64,000 bases of DNA. Source: Manduca sexta. Taxonomy: Eukaryota > Arthropoda > Insecta > Lepidoptera > Sphingidae. Position 1 is the first letter of the stretch, and each line of letters begins with the position of its first letter. This document shows positions 58,281 through 64,000 of this stretch, in pieces. The notes under the pieces were generated by a model, which was given only the letters and a program-made list of their open reading frames with translations, had not been told where the DNA came from and ran no database searches. The stretch is from positions 7,262,777 to 7,326,776 of the forward strand of contig NC_051141.1 of NCBI RefSeq assembly GCF_014839805.1. Direction: 5' to 3'. Position numbers and translations under genes: made by a program.

Positions 58281-60441
58281 ATAAAAAATGGTGTAAAACG
58301 TTTCTACAAGTTTCCGCAAATTTACATAGGTATGACGTTACCTTCGTTTTGCTGCGATCCTGTTTAAAAGTTGCTGGCTCTTTGGTATCTTGAGTCTATG
58401 TTTTGAATGGATTTATAGCTCCCATAATTATCTTTTTTATATCTAAGCTATAACTTGAGCGCAAAACAGCAATAGTGCCGCAAAATAAAAATGTGGTTGT
58501 GTGAGCTTGGCGCGTTTATTCTGTGTGGCATATTGTGTGTGAAAAATTGCTATTAATGGAATGAATACGATGTTTTATAATAGTTTGCGAACGGGCTAAT
58601 TGTTAGCTATTTTTATAAATGTAATATAAAACTTAAGTTCTATCTTCCTGTTACGAGAACCCGGTAATGTTTGCTTTATCCTTCAGCATATTGCTCATCG
58701 AATATTACCGATTATGCATAATCTGAAACGTGGAAAACAACAATAGTATTAACAAAGGAAAGGAAAATTTAACTATAAACAGTTTTTGTACCCGTTGACA
58801 CGAGGAAATTAATTAAAGCGCCATAAAAGATATGTGACAAGATCACTGTTATAAACGTAACGCGTTCAGGCGGATACGGAACTATTTATTAACATGTACA
58901 AATGTACAGGATGCATTGCTTAGCGGTTATTAATTCAGTTAGCGTTAGGGCACATTCAGACAGCGTATTTTATAAGCGCTGACAACGCGCGCTTTTGACA
59001 AAAGCGCTTTCCACACGTTCGACTGAATCGCGTTCACTGCGTGCTTGAAGCGCGTCGTAACGCGGATGAAATCACTGTTTGTATCGGCCCTTATATATAA
59101 ATCGCGGCGTTTGCGTCGTGCCGGTAGCTTCTGACATAACTTCTTGATAATGATCGATGTGTATAACACGATCAGTTATTAACTGTTAGCATCAACGGCT
59201 TCGGTTGTACGTATGTTAATAGATGCGTACGTTTGAATTATACATAAACTGATTGGTGTATTACAATCTAGTTTGCGATGGTCAAGGCATTTTGTATTCG
59301 TATTGTATACTATAAACAAAAACTTATTACAGACATATTTCGTTAACGTATAACTTTTTTATATTTAGTACGTATATTCTATGTAGTAATGTCTCAAACC
59401 AAGTTTACAACAGTGGTTTATCTGCGTATTCGTGCAAATTTGTTAATATGTTCTATGTACAGGTATTAATGACAAATAAATCACAAAAAAAATGTTCTGC
59501 CTCATGAATGTGTACTAGGCACTCACTGAGAAACATTAGGCCTAACATGCATCATCACCTTTAGTTACCTATAGTCCATCTATCGATAGATAATATAGAA
59601 AAATAGTGGATATTCCGCGTCCATTAATTTTTTTTGGAAAAAATACTTGCAAGTCACGAAGAATTGGTAACAGAATGTAAAACAACTTGGGGACAGTTGG
59701 ACTAGCGGCGTTACTGTATTGAAAGGGGACGAATTAGTAATCATTATCAACAGGTACAGGATGTCCGCTGCCTAATATAGGCGTCATAAAAAATTTCCTG
59801 AGATGAAGAAATTCATTTTAAAAGTCTTATGGTACAGCAAAAATTAAACCTGGAATCGTCAAAGTATACAATAAAACGCCGTGAACTCGGAAGCGATAGC
59901 ACTTTAGGTGCTGTCAACGCACCGTGGTATAGCAATGTGTCACACCGAATGTAAAAGCCAATTTAAACCGAGTGCACCCTTCGAAAATGCTGCGTCATTC
60001 GAATGCGTCGAATCCACTCCACCTGCTCCTAACAGATTTCAAGGATCGTATGTCTGTTACGAACTATAATTGTAATGCCGATTCTTTTCTTCTGCAGGTC
60101 TAAAAATAAACATTTCGATTATTTAGGTTTTTTAGTCTCTAAAGGCAGATCCCTAATGTAGCCTTACGGACCGTAGCCATGACGCCTTTCGACAATCGTT
60201 AACGTTTCGTTTTTATCGATAATAGAAAAGAAAAAAACTATTCAAGAAAGACATATCATCCTCCAACGTAGCGTAAGCGCTTCCAATTATACAAGTAGAA
60301 AGTCATTTTAGCCACGGTACTAAAAGCCTCCCGAAAATGTTTTAATATCTTGTTTGAAAAGGATGTCATAGCGCGGAGATAATTGATGGAAAATGTTGGT
60401 GTACGGGGCGAATGCTTTAGGAACTATCCGCTCTCGCTTCT
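58281..60441. other. Mixed stretch, no supported gene
   Basis: 58950-59130 is GC-richer, starts 'agggcacattcagacagcg' and is full of 'gcgctt' and 'gcgcg' words. It looks like one end of an inverted-repeat element, but its other end was not found. A 74-codon minus frame (58945-59169) overlaps it. 59870-60200 is also slightly GC-rich and unassigned. Confidence 0.4.
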
Positions 60442-60620
60442 GGGGCCTTATTCTCTATCCCGCACGTTATTTTGACAGTGCGTAACAAGCACGTAACACA
60501 ACGCATCATGTTTAGGACTATAGAAATTTGGCTTACAGAATACCATTACACGCACATTTCTCGAACATAACATGACACGGCCGCGTTACGTGTTTACACT
60601 ATCATACAGAATAAGGGCCC
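60442..60620. mobile_element. GGGCC-ended inverted-repeat element (MITE-like)
   Basis: The left end 'ggggccttattctctat' and the complement of the right end 'agggcccttattctgtat' match with one indel and few substitutions. Inner segments 'cacgtaaca' and 'acacgtaac' are also inverted partners. 179 bp, no open frame. The target duplication cannot be read with confidence, so the superfamily is left open. Confidence 0.55.
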
Positions 60621-60924
60621 TGATACTACAATATACTTCAAGATTAACACAGCTGTAAACATTTTTGTAATAATCTTAGCGATTCTTTGGTAACATTAAG
60701 CTGTATAAATATTTTTTTCCGTTCTCGAATAGTATGCACATTCGATGAGATAGGGAGTAAACGCAAAAGTGTATCCGATAATTCATATCTCAGGTAGATT
60801 AAAGTCTTTTAACTGAGAAATTTACTTAATATTACGTTTGCTCTACGAGGGGATATCCAAATGCGTCACATCACCTAAGCTGTTATTACTGCTCCATACG
60901 AAATAACTGCTTAGACGGCATAAG
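60621..60924. other. Short unassigned stretch
   Basis: Nothing recognised. Confidence 0.45.
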
Positions 60925-61100
60925 TGTGTTACGGTATGTCTGTCGCCTGGACATCTGGGGCTTGATTGAGGGTAGTTAAATTAAGATTTATTGCTCAATT
61001 TCAGCTCGGAGTCTGGATTTGTGTCCAATATCACGGTAAACTCGCTATTATCACATCAGGAGACGGAATACCTATTACAAAAAGTGGGTGAATTAGACTA
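60925..61100 (+). mobile_element. Decayed SINE, family S2
   Basis: A head remnant 'gtgttacggtatgtctgtcg' and body 'cagctcggagtctggatttg' 'tgtcc', 'atatcacggtaaactcgcta', 'atcaggagacggaatacc', 'aaaaagtgggtgaatt', in the S2 order. The tail is missing. Confidence 0.65.
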
Positions 61101-64000
61101 TGCTTACTACAGCGCGGGTAACAAAGCTGAGTGTACATGTTAATAATTAAGCAGCATTCGAACTGTCCATGTGTAGTAATTTGTATTCCGTATTAAAGTA
61201 TTATGACACTAACGAGATCTATGAACTATGAGGAAGTATAAGCCATTAATATGGTATGTCAGATGCGTCTGTTATGTATCTCAATTATTGTATCAAGAAT
61301 ATGGTCATCAGAAATGGCAAAATACGCCCGATATGAGTCTTTCATAAAGGCTTGGATCAATTATAAATATTATTTGCTGAGTCGTGTGCTGAGTAATAAT
61401 CGTAAGCGTTGCTCCTTTGGGCTATTCATATTGTATAATGTTTTGTGGCCAATGCGAGAATAGTAGAACCAGCACATATCGTGTAGGTGTGATCCTTCAT
61501 TCTTCCCATAAAAATACTAAGCTTTTTTAATATATTTGTTACGAATATTATATAAATTTCTGCTCTCTGTCTGTATCATGCCCAAAATCCCACTGCTCCA
61601 CTTGCGTAATGTGCGTATATAGGGATATTTTTTTTCATTATGTATGACTATAAAAGTTATAAACAAATAATATTAATTTCCTTCAGTTTGACTACATACT
61701 TTATCCTTAAACAAAAGAGTATTTATGTGTAACAAACGCACGGTAGTGTGTGTAATATATTTTTTTTATTGTTTAATGTATTTTTATGTATATTAAATAA
61801 AAATATATATTTCTGTATTCTTTTTCCATATAAACAATTGTGCCTAAATTCATACGCCTTCGTCCGTGTGGTTTTCGTAAAAAGGTTTACAAAGGTTTTA
61901 CTACACGTAATAATGTATATTATATCTGTGTAAATAGTGCTTACATTATAAAGAAAATCTTTACACATACATGAATTATAGCAGAGTCTGTTAATTAGTT
62001 GGCAAATCACGTGAGGTAGTTAAGTTTCAAGATTATGTTAGAGAAGCTCTGGTAAACACGAGAATACCGCAGTCCACCACCGAGTTTCTATGTCAAATAG
62101 GTAACCAGGAGCACTGATTTCAATCCTGGCCTGTAGAAGGTTTAGATATTCAAAAAAAATTATATGCTAATTATATTTTGTAGGTTTACGCGAATATTTG
62201 ACATTGAAATAATACTACTCGACTCGGTACTGTTGAGTGTTATTCAATTATTATCGTTGGTATATAGGTATTATTATGTGTTTAGAATTAAATATATTAT
62301 AGAAATTTAGAGGTTTACAACATTTTTGGGACAGTGGGGCTGCGCTCAAATGCAACTAATAATGTAAATAAAAATATATATAGGTTACATTTGTCCTTTC
62401 AATTATTGTGTAGTACAATCAAGCAAAATACTATACTAATGTAATAAATCATTGTTCGATGCAATGTGTGTAGTGCACACTACATTACAAGCAAGCCCTT
62501 TGTGACTACGCTAGTAAACAGTTATTATCGATTATTCAAAGTCAGCAACGCAACGTCACAGATTAAATAATAATTTAATTATTACACGTATCAAAACAAC
62601 TCCGATTTGTATTATGAATAATTTACTAGCAAACTAGTATCTAGTGGGATAAACATACACAGCAAAGTTGTTCACCGTATTTATAAAACAATAACTCCAC
62701 AAATTATACATAATAAAAAGAACTGAATTATTAAGGTTTTATAAAAAAAATTATATTGGCGCCTGAAAATAAACTATGTTCATATACTATTATATTTATG
62801 TCAAAAAATATATATTATTACGTATTTTCAAATTAAACACAATAAATTATAATATTTATTACGAAAAATGCACTACCATTTTACGTAAATAAATTGTAAA
62901 ATATGAGAGTAGCACAAAAAGAACTCTCGTGCAACCAATAACAATGGTGCGTATCGTATGAAACAAAAGTAATCTGTTATATATAAATCGCAAAATACAT
63001 TAGCAATCTGTCAGTCTCGAGCCTTTGTCATAAGATTGTAATTATCATAAAAAAAATCACGGAAGTTGATATTTACAACTGCTTATTAGTCAACATCGTT
63101 GTAATGTTTTATAATTAAAACTTTTATATCAGTTTAAAAAAAACATTAGGTGTTTTATGTGATTTAGCAGTTTATATAGTAATTTATACATAATAGACAA
63201 GGAAATTATGTCGTGCATGTGGAGTATGGGTGGACACGGTGGTATGTAATAAACCAGTGGCCCAGCAAGGACCCTCGCACCTTCCGGTCACGACGTCTCA
63301 TTTCCGATGTGGTTCAAAGACAATCTATTGCAAATCCAATGACAATTTAGAGATAAATTACATTAGTACGGTTACACAGAACTCGATGCTACTATTGTTT
63401 TGGCTCTCTTAGCAAAATTTTCTGTATAAACCTAATTGTGCTAACGCTCTTTTTAATTAAAAATAGTTAAGACGAACGTCAATTAACTTTAACGTGTTGG
63501 CTAATCAACCTTAAATTACAATGTTTTGCAGTAATCTTTGCCATCCAATATAAACAATTCATAAAATATTCTTTGACACGTAACTTTACATGTTTACATA
63601 TAGGTGACATTTTAACAAACCTACTACGCGACTCAATTTTAAATAACACCGATATATTTTAGGTGTATTCTTAAACATTAACAAGGCGTAACAGTATTGA
63701 AAAAGTGACATGACCGCCATTGTGTGAAGGGTGAAACATTGACAGTAAAAACTAGGTCTATTTTTTTGTTTGGGTTTACTAGGAACCGAGTGTATGTACC
63801 ACGACTGACTGATAAAAAGTGCGGTATATTGTGTCTTACTCATGTCATATTAGGTACATACGTGCCGCAAAAACCGCTTACGTTTATTTCAATGATATCT
63901 AAAAATAAATTGACAATAGTAGTTAAAGGATAAGTTTTAAAGTTATATTTTTATTTTTTTCACCCGCAATAATAGTTGAATAACTTCGATGTTATAGCAT
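61101..64000. other. AT-rich right end of window, no supported gene
   Basis: Several 60-95 codon frames (61251-61463, 61723-62010 minus, 63230-63412, 63586-63843 minus, 63724-63933) have no recognisable domain. A short palindrome 'gtagtgcacactac' lies near 62470-62484. A weak tRNA-like 'tttcaatcctgg' near 62117-62128 is not convincing. Confidence 0.45.

Noticed and set aside
62053..62135. tRNA-like segment with 'tttcaatcctgg'
   Set aside because: Box B is poor, box A is absent and no SINE body follows.

Overview
The window looks like non-coding, repeat-rich nuclear DNA from a moth or butterfly (Lepidoptera). It is strongly AT-rich. It carries short interspersed elements with the 'cttcgcccgcg' end and an 'agtatagat' tail, several tRNA-derived SINE families, and tails and fragments of non-LTR retrotransposons whose forms are familiar from lepidopteran genomes. 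I place the order from these repeat types, not from a gene, and I do not name a species.

I find no protein-coding gene I can defend. The longest open frames free of N are about 60 to 139 codons. They are either repeat-derived or have no recognisable domain, and where two copies of a frame can be compared (34.7-42.3 kb) the differences do not respect codons. No rRNA gene, intact tRNA gene or CRISPR array was seen. The window is probably intergenic or the inside of a very long intron.

Layout. 0-17 kb: two 0.83 kb elements of one family (1.0 and 14.4 kb), a PIF/Harbinger-like MITE with TTA target duplication (8.6 kb), several hairpins, SINEs at 3.2, 11.0 and 13.9 kb, and two further lepidopteran short elements at 16.6-17.3 kb. 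19-30 kb: one 500-N gap, LINE debris (20.6, 24.0, 28.6 kb), a pre-miRNA-sized inverted repeat (22.9 kb) and long AT-rich stretches. 34.7-42.3 kb: a 3.5-3.6 kb direct duplication on either side of a 500-N gap. Both copies end at the gap, as expected for two overlapping contigs (probably alleles) that were not merged. 44-56 kb: the densest repeat area, with four SINE types, three LINE-tail repeats, and a three-level nest at 50.8-51.6 kb in which a LINE 3' fragment sits in a hAT-like MITE that itself sits in a LINE-tail repeat, with a perfect 8-bp target duplication. A second, uninterrupted copy of that MITE lies at 55.9 kb. 57-64 kb: a LINE 5' fragment, a GGGCC-ended inverted-repeat element, a decayed SINE and AT-rich single-copy sequence.

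No gene pathway can be described. What the window records is a history of insertion, nesting, decay and assembly. All repeat family assignments rest on reading by eye; no database search was run.
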